From the NCBI GenBank assembly GCA_963779515.1, contig CAVZYN010000004.1, positions 1 to 64,000 on the forward strand: a stretch of 64,000 bases of DNA, given 5' to 3'. The stretch is from CAVZYN01 sp963779515 (GTDB taxonomy: Bacteria > Pseudomonadota > Alphaproteobacteria > Rhizobiales > Hyphomicrobiaceae). The notes beneath the pieces were generated by a model. The model was given only the letters and a program-made list of their open reading frames with translations. It was not told where the DNA came from and ran no database searches. Position 1 is the first letter of the stretch. Each line of letters starts with the position of its first letter. The position numbers were made by a program, and so were the translations under genes. Shown here in pieces: positions 53,536 to 62,420 of the stretch.

Positions 53536-54744
53536 ATGCGCGATCGGCTGAATTTTCTGTTTCTCAACATCGGGCATTTTCTCGATCACCTTTTTACGCT
53601 GATTTTTGCAACGGTGGCGGCACTGGCGTTGAATCGGGAATGGGGACTCGCTTACGGCGACATGCTCGCCTATGCGACGCCGGGATTTCTCGCATTTGGA
53701 TTGTTCTCGCTGCCAGCGGGATGGCTCGCGGACAAGTGGAGCCGCGAAGGTATGATGGCGGTATTTTTCATCGGCATCGGGATCGCGTCGATCCTGACAG
53801 CGTTCGCGCAGGGACCGCTGCAGATTGGGATCGGCCTGTTCGCAATCGGCGTGTTCGCGGCGATCTATCATCCCGTGGGATTGGCCATCGTCGTGGAGCG
53901 CTGGAAGAACACGGGCATGCGCATTGCCGTGAATGGAATCTGGGGCAATCTCGGGGTGGCGTCCGCGGCCTTGATCACCGGATACTTCATCGATCATGGC
54001 GGCTGGCGGATCGCCTTCATCGTGCCGGGCGTCGTGTCGATCCTGGTCGGGATCGCCTACACGCTGACTGAGTGGGAGGCGATTATCGGTCGCAACGGTG
54101 CGGCGACGCGCAAGCCGGGGGTTGCGGCACCGCCGATGGCGGCGGATGTGAAGGCCATGCTGGTGCGCGTTTCGGCGATCGTGTTTGCGACGAGCGCGGT
54201 GTCGTCGATCGTATTCCAGTCGACAACGTTTGCGTTGCCGAAGGTGTTCGACGAGCGGCTGCAGGGGATTGCGCCGACGGCGACGCGGGTCGGGCAATTG
54301 GTGTTTCTGGTGTTCGCCGTGGCGTCGCTGGCGCAGCTGGTTGTTGGGTATTCGCTCGACAAGCTTGGGCCGCGGACGGTGTTTCTGGCGGCGGCGGCGT
54401 GGCAGGTGTTGTTCTTCACGCTGATGCCGGGGCTCCAGGATACGGCGGCGTTTTTCTGTGCGATCGCGTTCATGGTCGCGACGTTCGGTCAGATTCCGAT
54501 CAACGACTACATGATCGGGCGGATGGCGAGCGGGGCGTGGCGTGCGCGGGTTTATGGTGTGCGCTACGTGGTGAGCTTCACGGTGCTGGCGCTGACGCTG
54601 CCGCTGATCAAGATCATCTATGAGCGATGGGGGTTCGATACGCTGTTCCGCGTGCTGGCGCTGTGCGCGGCGATCGTGTTTCTCGCGGTGGCGCTGTTGC
54701 CGCGGAAGCTGCCGAGCGCGGATGCGGCGGTCCAGGCGGCTTGA
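53536..54744 (+). CDS. MFS transporter
   Basis: A 402-residue, 12-segment permease. Helix 1 begins NFLFLNIGHFLDHLFTLIFA; the loop 2-3 signature reads GWLADKWSREGMM; a basic loop lies midway. The start is ATG 53536 (MRDRLNFLFLNIG) because upstream in-frame codons overlap sorB and are not protein-like. The substrate is unknown. Being downstream of the sulfite dehydrogenase pair by 100 bases, it could export a related anion, but drug/metabolite export is equally possible. It converges with the hydrolase gene. Confidence 0.88.
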   Translation: MRDRLNFLFLNIGHFLDHLFTLIFATVAALALNREWGLAYGDMLAYATPGFLAFGLFSLPAGWLADKWSREGMMAVFFIGIGIASILTAFAQGPLQIGIGLFAIGVFAAIYHPVGLAIVVERWKNTGMRIAVNGIWGNLGVASAALITGYFIDHGGWRIAFIVPGVVSILVGIAYTLTEWEAIIGRNGAATRKPGVAAPPMAADVKAMLVRVSAIVFATSAVSSIVFQSTTFALPKVFDERLQGIAPTATRVGQLVFLVFAVASLAQLVVGYSLDKLGPRTVFLAAAAWQVLFFTLMPGLQDTAAFFCAIAFMVATFGQIPINDYMIGRMASGAWRARVYGVRYVVSFTVLALTLPLIKIIYERWGFDTLFRVLALCAAIVFLAVALLPRKLPSADAAVQAA

Positions 54745-54842
54745 GGTTCAGCCCTGAGCCGGCCCGCATTTGTTCGACGACGGAAGCACTCTCACCTGCC
54801 CTCATTCTTTTTGCGCGTCGCGCAGGGCGGGCATCCTCTCCC

Positions 54843-55491
54843 TCATGGGCGAGGAAAAGAACTTGCGAAAGCCGCGATGGCGTCGGCGGCGGTGGACAGG
54901 TTGCCTTTGCGGGTGAAGCCGTGTCCGCCGCGGGGGCCGAGATCGTGATCGCCGTCACCGATCCATGTGAAGGCGATCTTCTTCGACAGTGTCAGGGCTT
55001 CGACTTCGGTGCGGGTGCCGAAGGGATCGCGCTCGCCTTGGATGATCAGCGCGGGCGTGGTCAGGGTCTCAAGGTGCGATGTGCGGAGTTTTTCCGGCAT
55101 GCCGGGCGGATGGAACGGGTAGCCGATGCAAACGAGGCCAGCGATCTGGCCCGCCGCTTGGAGTTCATCGGCGACGAGGCTTGCGACGCGCCCGCCCATG
55201 GATTTACCGCCGATGATAATGGGGCCGCCGGGTGGCAGAGCTGCGACGGCATCGCGAAAAGCCGGCATCAGCGTTTCGGCTTTGGGGGCAGGCTTTTTCT
55301 TGCCGGTGCGGCGGCGGCTCGCCATGTAGGGGAACTCGAAGCGGGCGACAGCGAGGCCGTGTGCGACGAGGAGCGCGGTCATCTGTGTCATGAACGGGCT
55401 GTCCATGGGGGCGCCGGCGCCGTGCGCCAAGAGGACGCGGACCGCGGCATCGGTCGGGGCCGTCGATGAGAAATTCCGGGGTGTTGGTCAT
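54843..55491 (-). CDS. alpha/beta hydrolase family protein, frameshifted at about 55457
   Basis: The body of the protein (LLAHGAGAPMDSPFMTQMT, then the nucleophile elbow GGKSMGGRVAS, the acid in IIQGERDPFGT and the His in DHDLGPR) is an alpha/beta hydrolase of the dienelactone-hydrolase-like type. The natural start MTNTPEFLIDG at 55491 is in another frame. Removing one G of the four at 55456-55459 joins them into about 215 residues. If the shift is real, translation would have to start inside. The substrate is unknown. It converges with the MFS gene. Confidence 0.82.
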
Positions 55492-55622
55492 GTGTCCTGC
55501 GCAGAATGGGCTGTGGCGCCCCTCGTAGCGTGTTCAAGCGTCGTCGCCAAACCCTGTTCAGCTAGATCGTAATTTTGCCCGAGTGCGGGATAGAGTTGTG
55601 CGCGAATCGAAATGAGGCCGGA

Positions 55623-56774
55623 ATGATGGCACGTTGGTTGGCGATTTTGGTGCTGGTGTTGTCAGCGCCGCTGGTCGTTGCGCAGACCGTTCCGCAGATC
55701 GCGGACGAGGGCGAGACGCCGGCTGCGGGGCAGAAGGGCGACGCGGTGGTTGCGCCCGTGGCACCGGCCGCGCCTGTTGCGCCAGGTGTTCCCGCCGCGC
55801 CGGGTGCCGTGGTGAAGCCGGTCATTCCCGCAAAGCAATTGTTTGGGGCGGCTAAAACACCGGCACCGTTGCAGGCGCGCGCGATTGGGTTCTACACCAA
55901 AGGCTGTTTGGCGGGCGCCAAGGCACTGCCGATCGATGGGCCGGCGTGGCAGGCGATGCGGCTGTCGCGCAATCGCAATTGGGGGCATCCGGATCTCGTC
56001 GCGCTGTTGGGGAAGTTCGCGGTCGAGGCGCAGACGGATGGTTGGCCGGGATTGCTGGTCGGCGACATGTCGCAGCCGCGCGGAGGGCCGATGCTGACGG
56101 GACATGCGAGCCATCAGGTGGGGCTCGATGCAGACGTTTGGTTCACGCCGATGCCGAACCGGCGGCTAACCGAGAAAGAGCGCGAGGACATGTCGGCGCT
56201 GTCGATGCTCGGGCCCGACAATTTGTCGGTCAATCAGCAGCTGTGGACGCCGACGCATGGGGCTTTGGTGAAGCGGGCTGCGTCGTATCCAGAGGTCGAG
56301 CGGGTGCTGGTGCATCCGGCAATCAAGAAGGCGCTGTGCGAGGCGTCGGCAGCGGAAACGGATAAGCGCTGGCTTTACAAGGTGCGGCCGGTGTTCGGGC
56401 ACTTTTATCATTTTCATGTGCGTATGAGCTGCCCGAAAGGCAGCATTGGATGTCAGCCGCAGCCGGTGCCAGCCAATGACGATGGCTGCGGCAAAGAGCT
56501 TGCGGACTGGTTCGCGCTGTTGACGGCGCCGCCAGCACCAAAGCCGCCTGGACCACCGCCACCGCCGAAGCCGCCGTTGACGCTCGAGGGGTTGCCGCCG
56601 GATTGCCGCGTGGTGCTTGGCGATGCGGCGCCGCCGAAGCCGATGATCAGAGGCGACGTGCGTCCGGCGGTGCCAGCCGGCGGCGAAGCAGGAGTTGGAG
56701 AGCTCGAGTCTGAAAGGAGGCACGAGGGAGACCTTGAAGAAACTGCTTGCCGCACTGTTCTTTCTGGTGTCTGA
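55623..56774 (+). CDS. mepA: penicillin-insensitive murein endopeptidase MepA
   Basis: MepA is a periplasmic LAS-type metallopeptidase that cuts D-Ala-mDAP crosslinks. The 383-residue protein has a signal peptide (MMARWLAILVLVLSAPLVVA), an Ala/Pro-rich linker, and the zinc motif HASHQVGLDADVWF near residue 160. The second motif GHFYHFHVRMSCP lies near residue 260, followed by a Pro-rich segment (PPPPPKPP). The last 25 residues (SERRHEGDLEETACR) are unlike the family and overlap the next gene, so the 3' end may be frameshifted. ATG 55623 and 55626 are adjacent candidates. Confidence 0.92.
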   Translation: MMARWLAILVLVLSAPLVVAQTVPQIADEGETPAAGQKGDAVVAPVAPAAPVAPGVPAAPGAVVKPVIPAKQLFGAAKTPAPLQARAIGFYTKGCLAGAKALPIDGPAWQAMRLSRNRNWGHPDLVALLGKFAVEAQTDGWPGLLVGDMSQPRGGPMLTGHASHQVGLDADVWFTPMPNRRLTEKEREDMSALSMLGPDNLSVNQQLWTPTHGALVKRAASYPEVERVLVHPAIKKALCEASAAETDKRWLYKVRPVFGHFYHFHVRMSCPKGSIGCQPQPVPANDDGCGKELADWFALLTAPPAPKPPGPPPPPKPPLTLEGLPPDCRVVLGDAAPPKPMIRGDVRPAVPAGGEAGVGELESERRHEGDLEETACRTVLSGV

Positions 56775-57176
56775 CGGGTTTCTTTGGATGGTGGTTCGGC
56801 CAGGATTTGTGGGCGGACTTTCAGCATCGCGCGGCGCAATTCGAGCCCGTGCGCGACGCGCGGCATCACGGAAGCCAAGTGCAAGAGCAAGTTGTTTGTC
56901 ATCGCGTTCTGCGACATCAAGGCGACCGGTGCGTCACTGCCTGGTGGCCGCGCGGAGTTCAGCTATTTCATGCTGGGCGGGGCCGGTGAGGACCGATCGG
57001 TCTGCAGCGCGTGACAGGGCCCGGTGCGGCGAGCGACGCGGTATGTCACGACGACGTACGGAATTGAAAGCACTTCTGGTCCCGTGTGGATCTCGCTTTG
57101 CCGTCTTGATGGGGGTGTTGCTGGCCGTGATCGGCGGCCGGCTGTTGTCGCTTTTGTGCGGGGAAACAAGGCCTGA
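56734..57176 (+). pseudogene. hypothetical membrane protein, frameshifted
   Basis: A TTG at 56734 with a GGAGG/GAGGGAG site upstream begins LKKLLAALFFLVSDGFLW, a signal- or membrane-like segment. The protein signal then moves to a second frame (DLWADFQHRAAQFEPVRDAR), to a third (ITEAKCKSKLFVIAFCDIKA, GGRAEFSYFMLGGAG), and back to the first for a C-terminal helix (VLMGVLLAVIGGRLLSLLCG). At least three shifts are required. The rebuilt protein would be about 145 residues with two membrane helices. I recall similar uncharacterised proteins in Bradyrhizobium relatives, but the function is unknown. The end is approximate. Confidence 0.55.
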
Positions 57177-57225
57177 ACCGCGTTCCGGCATTGGAATTAC
57201 TGCAGTTCTCGACTATCTTCACTTG

Positions 57226-57384
57226 GCAGGGCTGCGAGGTTCGTCGGCGCACATCGACCCGGGGGCCTATAAATTCCGCATGGGTGCTGTCCCTGACCGG
57301 GCTCGTGGGCTTGGTCACATGGTGCCCACCTACAACCGTAGGGACCACGCGGGATCGACAGCACCACGGCCATCGCGGCTCTGC
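57226..57384 (+). ncRNA. ssrS: 6S RNA
   Basis: The closing stem GCAGGGCTGCG (57226-57236) pairs with CGCGGCTCTGC (57374-57384). Between them lie GGGTGCTGTCCCTGACCGGG and CGTGGGCTTGGTCACATGGT followed by GCCCACC, the conserved bulge and arm of alphaproteobacterial 6S RNA. It sits 86 bases upstream of ygfA, the usual position. 6S RNA mimics an open promoter and sequesters sigma-70 RNA polymerase in stationary phase. The ends are inferred from the stem. Confidence 0.82.
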
Positions 57385-57470
57385 ACTTTACTTCATTAGG
57401 GTCGCCGCTCGCGGCTGGCCCCGGTCGCGGCCACGGCCAGCTTCGCGGGCCGAAAGTGGGTTCACGGCGC

Positions 57471-58058
57471 ATGACGCAGGATACCGTCTCCGATGAGAAG
57501 CGGCGGTTGCGCGAGGACGCCAAGACGCGCCGGGCAGCCGCCCATGCGGCGGCGGATGCGCTGACGGCACGGCAGCTTGCTGCGCATGGGCTCGATTTCC
57601 TGAAACTGCCTCCGGCGGCGGTGGTGTCTGGCTTCATGCCGATGGCGGATGAGATCGATGTCCTGCCGCTGCTGACGTGGCTCCACGCCGAGGGGACGAC
57701 GTTGTGTTTGCCGGTGATGCAGGGCAAGGGGAAGCCGCTGCTATTCCGGGCGTGGTCGCCGGGCGACGACATGGAGACCGCGATCTGGGGGATTCGGGAG
57801 CCGATGGCGGACAAGCCGGTGGTGGAACCAGATGTGCTGCTGGTGCCGTTGTTGGCGTTCGACGCGCATGGGTGGCGGCTCGGATATGGTGGCGGCTTCT
57901 ATGACCGCAGTATCGCGTCGCTCAGCCGCTTCAAGCGGATCACCACGGTCGGGATTGGATACGATGCGCAAGAGGTCGACGCGGTGCCGCATCTCGACTA
58001 TGACCAGCGCCTCGACTGGGTGCTGACGCCCAGTGGTCCGCGGCGGTTTGAACGCTGA
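57471..58058 (+). CDS. ygfA: 5-formyltetrahydrofolate cyclo-ligase
   Basis: The enzyme converts 5-formyl-THF to 5,10-methenyl-THF with ATP. The 195-residue protein shows the family signature FDAHGWRLGYGGGFYDRSIA and the N-terminal EKRRLREDAKTRRAA. Start at ATG 57471 (MTQDTVSDEKRRL). It is paired with the upstream 6S RNA and followed after 25 bases by the phosphoesterase gene, an order common in alphaproteobacteria. Confidence 0.95.
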   Translation: MTQDTVSDEKRRLREDAKTRRAAAHAAADALTARQLAAHGLDFLKLPPAAVVSGFMPMADEIDVLPLLTWLHAEGTTLCLPVMQGKGKPLLFRAWSPGDDMETAIWGIREPMADKPVVEPDVLLVPLLAFDAHGWRLGYGGGFYDRSIASLSRFKRITTVGIGYDAQEVDAVPHLDYDQRLDWVLTPSGPRRFER

Positions 58059-58083
58059 TCGTTTTTTGACCTCAAGGACTTCA

Positions 58084-58908
58084 ATGCGGTTTTTGTTTCT
58101 CGGCGACGTGGTCGGCCGCGCCGGCCGGAAGGTGGTGCTGGATCTGTTGCCGTCGCTCCGGCGGCGCTGGGCGCTGGATTTCGTCGTGATCAATGGCGAG
58201 AACGCGGCGGGCGGATTCGGCATCACGGAACAGATTCTCCAGGATCTGATCGATGCGGGCGCCGATGTCGTCACGCTCGGCAATCATGCGTTCGATCAGC
58301 GGGAGACGCTGGTCTATATTACGCGGCAGGAGCGGCTGATCCGGCCGTTGAATTTTCCCAAGGGGACGCCGGGCAAAGGCGCGGGGCTGTTTCGTGCGAA
58401 AAATGGCGCGGAGATCCTGATCATCAATGCACTCGGGCGCATCTTCATGACGGAGCTCGATTGTCCGTTCCGGGCGATCGATGCGGAAGTGACGGCGTGT
58501 CCGTTGAAGCGCGGGTGCGACGCGATCTTTGTCGACTTTCACGCCGAGACGACGAGCGAGAAACAGGCGCTTGGATATTTTCTTGACGGGCGGATCAGCG
58601 CACTCGCGGGGACGCACACGCACGCGCCAACGGCGGACGAACGGATCTTACCACAGGGGACGGCGTACATTTCGGATGCCGGGATGTGCGGCGACTATAA
58701 CTCGGTGCTCGGCATGGGTGTCGAGGAGCCGATCAACCGGTTTTTGACGCGGATTCCGCGCGACCGGTTCGAGCCGTCGCTGGGGCCGGCGACGCTGTCG
58801 GGGCTCGCGGTGGAGATTGACGACAGGACGGGGCTGGCGACGAAGCTCAGCGCGTTGCGGATCGGTGGCGTGTTGTCAGGGGTGGAGCCAGGGTTTTGGG
58901 CGAGTTAG
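58084..58908 (+). CDS. YmdB-like metallophosphoesterase (TIGR00282 family)
   Basis: The 274-residue protein has the metallophosphoesterase motifs MRFLFLGDVVGRAGRKVV, INGENAAGGFG, TLGNHAFDQRE, VDFHAETTSEK and GTHTHAPTAD in order. In Bacillus YmdB is a 2',3'-cyclic-nucleotide phosphodiesterase; activity here is inferred from the complete metal ligand set. The start is ATG 58084. It is cotranscribed with ygfA. About 180 bases without a gene follow it before the convergent methyltransferase. Confidence 0.93.
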   Translation: MRFLFLGDVVGRAGRKVVLDLLPSLRRRWALDFVVINGENAAGGFGITEQILQDLIDAGADVVTLGNHAFDQRETLVYITRQERLIRPLNFPKGTPGKGAGLFRAKNGAEILIINALGRIFMTELDCPFRAIDAEVTACPLKRGCDAIFVDFHAETTSEKQALGYFLDGRISALAGTHTHAPTADERILPQGTAYISDAGMCGDYNSVLGMGVEEPINRFLTRIPRDRFEPSLGPATLSGLAVEIDDRTGLATKLSALRIGGVLSGVEPGFWAS

Positions 58909-59087
58909 GGCGTCATCGCGGAGGCGAGCCGCGTGTCGGTGGCGAAATTTGCCAATGGCAGGATCCGTTTTGATACGGTCGTGGCCCATATTGCGACAGT
59001 TCCCAAGGTTGCTGGTTTCAAGGTAATGCATCGGCGTCGAATTGTCATTTTTCAGGTGTTTGGAGTTCAAATGTGTAAGTCTGCGTT

Positions 59088-59738
59088 TCACAAAACTCGT
59101 AACGCGAGGCCGCGGCTGGGGATGGTGTTGGTTTCGCCGGGCATGGAGACATAAGGTTCGGTCTCTTCCGCGCGGGTGACGAGGCGGGCTTTCTCGAGCG
59201 CGGCGATGCGGGCGGCGAAGCCGGTCTCCCAGAGTGTGTTCTTGACGGTCAGGACGATGACGCCGTCGCGGCGGCAGATGCGGATCAACTCGTCGAGGCC
59301 TTCGATGCCGACGTGGCCGGACGTGAAGACGCCGGCCGAGACGATGCCGCCGAAGGCGCCATCGGCGAAGGGCAAGGGTCCGCCGAGGGCGAGTTTGTGG
59401 AGAGCCGCGTAGCAGCGCTTGGTTGCGGCGACGGCCAGCATGCCTTCGGAGATGTCGAGGGCCTCGACGTGCGGGTATCCCATGATCGCCAGCCATTCGC
59501 CGATGAGGCCGGTGCCGGCGCCGGCATCGAGCAAAGGCGCGGTGCCTTTGGGCAGATGGCGGGACAGGAGGGCGAGGCAAATGGCGGGGTGGCGATAGCC
59601 GGCGACCGCCATTTCGGCGTCGTAGGTTGCAGCCCATGTGTCGTAAAGAGCGGCAACGTCTCCGGTGGTTTTGGCGCCGTAGACGCCGCCAAGATGGCCG
59701 CCGTGTTTTGCGCCGGTCATGACGACGGGATCAGCCAC
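59088..59738 (-). CDS. class I SAM-dependent methyltransferase
   Basis: A 216-residue Rossmann-fold methyltransferase with motif I PLLDAGAGTGLIGEWL, motif II HVEALDISEGMLAVA and a later segment PFADGAFGGIVSAGVF. The N-terminus (DVAALYDTWAATYDAEM) resembles the UbiE/Williams-Beuren type group. The substrate is unknown. It overlaps the end of the upstream NDUFA9-like gene by eight bases, so the two are cotranscribed. Confidence 0.85.
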   Translation of the reverse strand: MADPVVMTGAKHGGHLGGVYGAKTTGDVAALYDTWAATYDAEMAVAGYRHPAICLALLSRHLPKGTAPLLDAGAGTGLIGEWLAIMGYPHVEALDISEGMLAVAATKRCYAALHKLALGGPLPFADGAFGGIVSAGVFTSGHVGIEGLDELIRICRRDGVIVLTVKNTLWETGFAARIAALEKARLVTRAEETEPYVSMPGETNTIPSRGLALRVL

Positions 59739-60717
59739 GGTAGTGGGCGTATTGGCCCTTGGGTTGGAAGCGCTCGAGATAGTGCGGGACGATGGTGCCG
59801 ATGCTGTGCGGTTGCGTCACGCCGAGGGCTGCGAGCGTGCGGCCGTCGGTCTTGGCGGTGTCGCTGACGATGGTGTCCATTTGCAGCATGCGTACCTGAT
59901 CGACGGTGAGGGGGCGCATGGCGTTCGGCAGCGGCACCGTCATAAGCGCGCCGAGTTTGGCGGCCCAAAAGGGGAGCCGCGCGTACATTTTCTTGCGGCC
60001 GGACCAGGCTTGCGTCTTATCGAGGAGCTGCTTGAACGTGAAAACTTCGGGGCCGCCAATCTCGTAGATGTTGCCGGGCTTGCCGTGGCCGCCGGCGGCG
60101 ATGTTGGTCATGGCGGCGGCGAGGTCGCCGACGTAGACGGGTTGGAACTTGGTGCGGCCGCCGCCGATCAGCGGCAGCATCGGCGCCATGCGGGCCAAGC
60201 CGGCGAAGCGATTGAAGAAGTCGTCCTCGGGCCCAAAGATAATCGAGGGGCGAAGAATGATGGCCTCGGGAAACTCGGCTTGCACGGCGGCTTCGCCCGC
60301 GGCCTTGGTGCGACCGTAATTGCCTTTTGCGCGCGCGGTCGCGCCGATGGCTGAAACGTGGATGAAGGTTTGGACGCCCGCGGCTTTGGCCGCGCGGGCG
60401 ATGGTTCGGGCGCCATCGACGTGGACCGCGTCAAAAGTCTGCTTGCCGGATTTGTGGAGGATGGCGACCAAGTTGATGACGACGTCTGCGCCTTCAACGG
60501 CGCGGGCGACGCTTTCGGGATAGCGTACGTTGGCCTGGACGGCGTGAATCTGGCCGACGGCGCCCATGGGTTGCAGGTGACCGGCGAGATCGGGACGGCG
60601 GACGGCGGCGCGGACGCGCCAGCCGGCCTTGGCCAAGCTGCGGACCGTGTGGCGGCCAACGAAGCCGGATCCGCCGAAAACCGTGACGAGTTTGCCTTGG
60701 TGCAGGCCCGACTGCAT
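59731..60717 (-). CDS. NAD(P)-binding SDR-like protein of the NDUFA9/complex I-associated type
   Basis: The 328-residue atypical short-chain dehydrogenase begins KLVTVFGGSGFVGRHTVRSL (NAD-binding GGSGFVG) and contains VINLVAILHKSG and YGRTKAAGE (the YxxxK pattern). ILRPSIIFGPEDDFFNRF is the signature of the alphaproteobacterial relatives of complex I subunit NDUFA9. A role in respiratory complex I stability or quinone-linked chemistry is inferred from the family. Start at ATG 60717 is chosen over one 48 bases upstream. It overlaps the methyltransferase gene. Confidence 0.88.
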   Translation of the reverse strand: MQSGLHQGKLVTVFGGSGFVGRHTVRSLAKAGWRVRAAVRRPDLAGHLQPMGAVGQIHAVQANVRYPESVARAVEGADVVINLVAILHKSGKQTFDAVHVDGARTIARAAKAAGVQTFIHVSAIGATARAKGNYGRTKAAGEAAVQAEFPEAIILRPSIIFGPEDDFFNRFAGLARMAPMLPLIGGGRTKFQPVYVGDLAAAMTNIAAGGHGKPGNIYEIGGPEVFTFKQLLDKTQAWSGRKKMYARLPFWAAKLGALMTVPLPNAMRPLTVDQVRMLQMDTIVSDTAKTDGRTLAALGVTQPHSIGTIVPHYLERFQPKGQYAHYRG

Positions 60718-60938
60718 GCGTTGTTCTCCCAATGTCGCAAAATCACCGCGATTGACGCCGAGCAATAGCGGCGGTCGAGCCGTCTGTGAAGGCTATTCAG
60801 GTGTGGGCAACGGCTCTTGGCGTGCATGAGCCGGGCAAGCTGGCTGGTTCAGGCGGGGTTCAGGCTCTATAGTTGCGATTGTCGCGTGCTTTGTGCGGCG
60901 TGTTGCGTCTCCTGGTGCTGGCAATTTTGGATGATGAC

Positions 60939-62357
60939 GTGACGAAACTCACCCATAGCGCGACCTCGGGCGGCCGGCCATTGGCGCGGCGGATGATTGC
61001 GTGCGTGGTGGCCGTTGCAACTGCCTGCTCCGGGCTGTTGCCGAGCATCGCTGCGGCGCAGGGTATTCCCTTGATCCGGGACACCGAGATCGAGACCCTT
61101 TTGAAGGATTACGCGCGGCCGATTTTCAAGGCGGCGGGGCTCGGCGGGCAGAATATCGCAATGCGGATCGTGAAGCATGATTCGTTCAATGCGTTCGTGG
61201 CCGATGGGCGGAACGTGTTCATGAATTCCGGCGCGTTGATGCAGGCGAAGACACCGAACGAGGTGATTGGTGTTATCGCGCACGAGACCGGTCACATCAC
61301 AGGTGGCCACATGGCGCAGCTGCGCGCCCGGATCGCGCGGGATCAAACCAAAGCGCTGCTGGTCAGCTTACTCGGGATCGGTTTGCTGATCGGCGGGGCG
61401 GCGACGGGCGGGGATACGGCGCGGGAAGTAGCGGGCGCCGGGCAGGGCGTCGCACTCGGCGGACAAGAGCTGATCTTGCGGTCGCTGCTCGGTGAGCGCC
61501 GGTCGCAGGAATCGGCGGCGGATCAGGCGGGTCTCAGTTTTCTGACGGCGACACGGCAGTCGGGCCAGGGGATGCTGGAGACGTTCGAGAAATTCGCGCA
61601 ACAGGAGTACATTTCCGACCGCCATCAGGATCCGTTCGTGCGCAGCCATCCGGTCGCATCGAACCGTATTGCGCAACTCCGCGATCTGGTGGCGAAAAGC
61701 CCTCATGCGGGGGTGAAGGATTCGCCGGAATTGCAGCTGCGGCACGACATGATGCGGGCGAAAATCTCGGGGTATCTCGAAGGCGCGCGAACGGCCGGGA
61801 ATCGCTATCCGCCATCGGACACCAGCTTGCCAGCGCGGTATGCGCGGGCGATCGCAAAGAACTGCTCGGGGCGATGCGCGACGCACCTGGCCGACGTCGA
61901 TGCTCTTATCAAGGAGCAACCCAACAATCCCTATTTCTGGGAACTGAAGGGCAATCTGCAATTCTGGCAGGGGCAGCATCGGGACTCTGTCATTAACCTT
62001 CGGAAGGCCAACCAAATGTTGGGCGGCAACGAGCCGCTGATCCAGACGCACCTAGCGCAGTCGTTACTGGCCACCGAAGATCCGGCGATGCTAGACGAGG
62101 GGATCGCGTTGTTGCGCCGCGCTGTGGTGACGGACGGCGATAATCCCACGGCCTATTCGCTGCTGGCGAAAGGGCTCTACAATAAGGGCCAGCTGCCGCA
62201 GGCGGATCTCGCGGCGGCGCAGGCGCATTTCATCAGTGGAGATGTGAAACAGGCGCAGATCTTCGCCAAACGCGCGCAGGTCAAGCTGCAACGCGGAACG
62301 CCTGATTGGATCAAGTCGGAAGACATCGTGACGTACAAAATACCGAAAGACCAGTAG
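60939..62357 (+). CDS. periplasmic M48 metalloprotease with C-terminal TPR region (BepA-like)
   Basis: The protein (about 472 residues from GTG 60939) has a signal peptide (MIACVVAVATACSGLLPSIA region) and an M48 protease domain with the zinc motif HETGH in GVIAHETGHITGGHMAQL. The third ligand lies in RRSQESAADQAGLSFL. A C-terminal half has TPR-like helices (NPYFWELKGNLQFWQGQHRD onward). E. coli BepA with this layout checks outer-membrane protein assembly. The start is not certain because only GTG/TTG codons are near. It is divergent from the NDUFA9-like gene and followed at once by the DsbA-like gene. Confidence 0.93.
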   Translation: MTKLTHSATSGGRPLARRMIACVVAVATACSGLLPSIAAAQGIPLIRDTEIETLLKDYARPIFKAAGLGGQNIAMRIVKHDSFNAFVADGRNVFMNSGALMQAKTPNEVIGVIAHETGHITGGHMAQLRARIARDQTKALLVSLLGIGLLIGGAATGGDTAREVAGAGQGVALGGQELILRSLLGERRSQESAADQAGLSFLTATRQSGQGMLETFEKFAQQEYISDRHQDPFVRSHPVASNRIAQLRDLVAKSPHAGVKDSPELQLRHDMMRAKISGYLEGARTAGNRYPPSDTSLPARYARAIAKNCSGRCATHLADVDALIKEQPNNPYFWELKGNLQFWQGQHRDSVINLRKANQMLGGNEPLIQTHLAQSLLATEDPAMLDEGIALLRRAVVTDGDNPTAYSLLAKGLYNKGQLPQADLAAAQAHFISGDVKQAQIFAKRAQVKLQRGTPDWIKSEDIVTYKIPKDQ

Positions 62358-62420
62358 TTGATCGCGAATCGCGCCGGCACGTTGCCGAACGACGCCAAAC
62401 AAGCAGAGAAAGCCTCGCAG

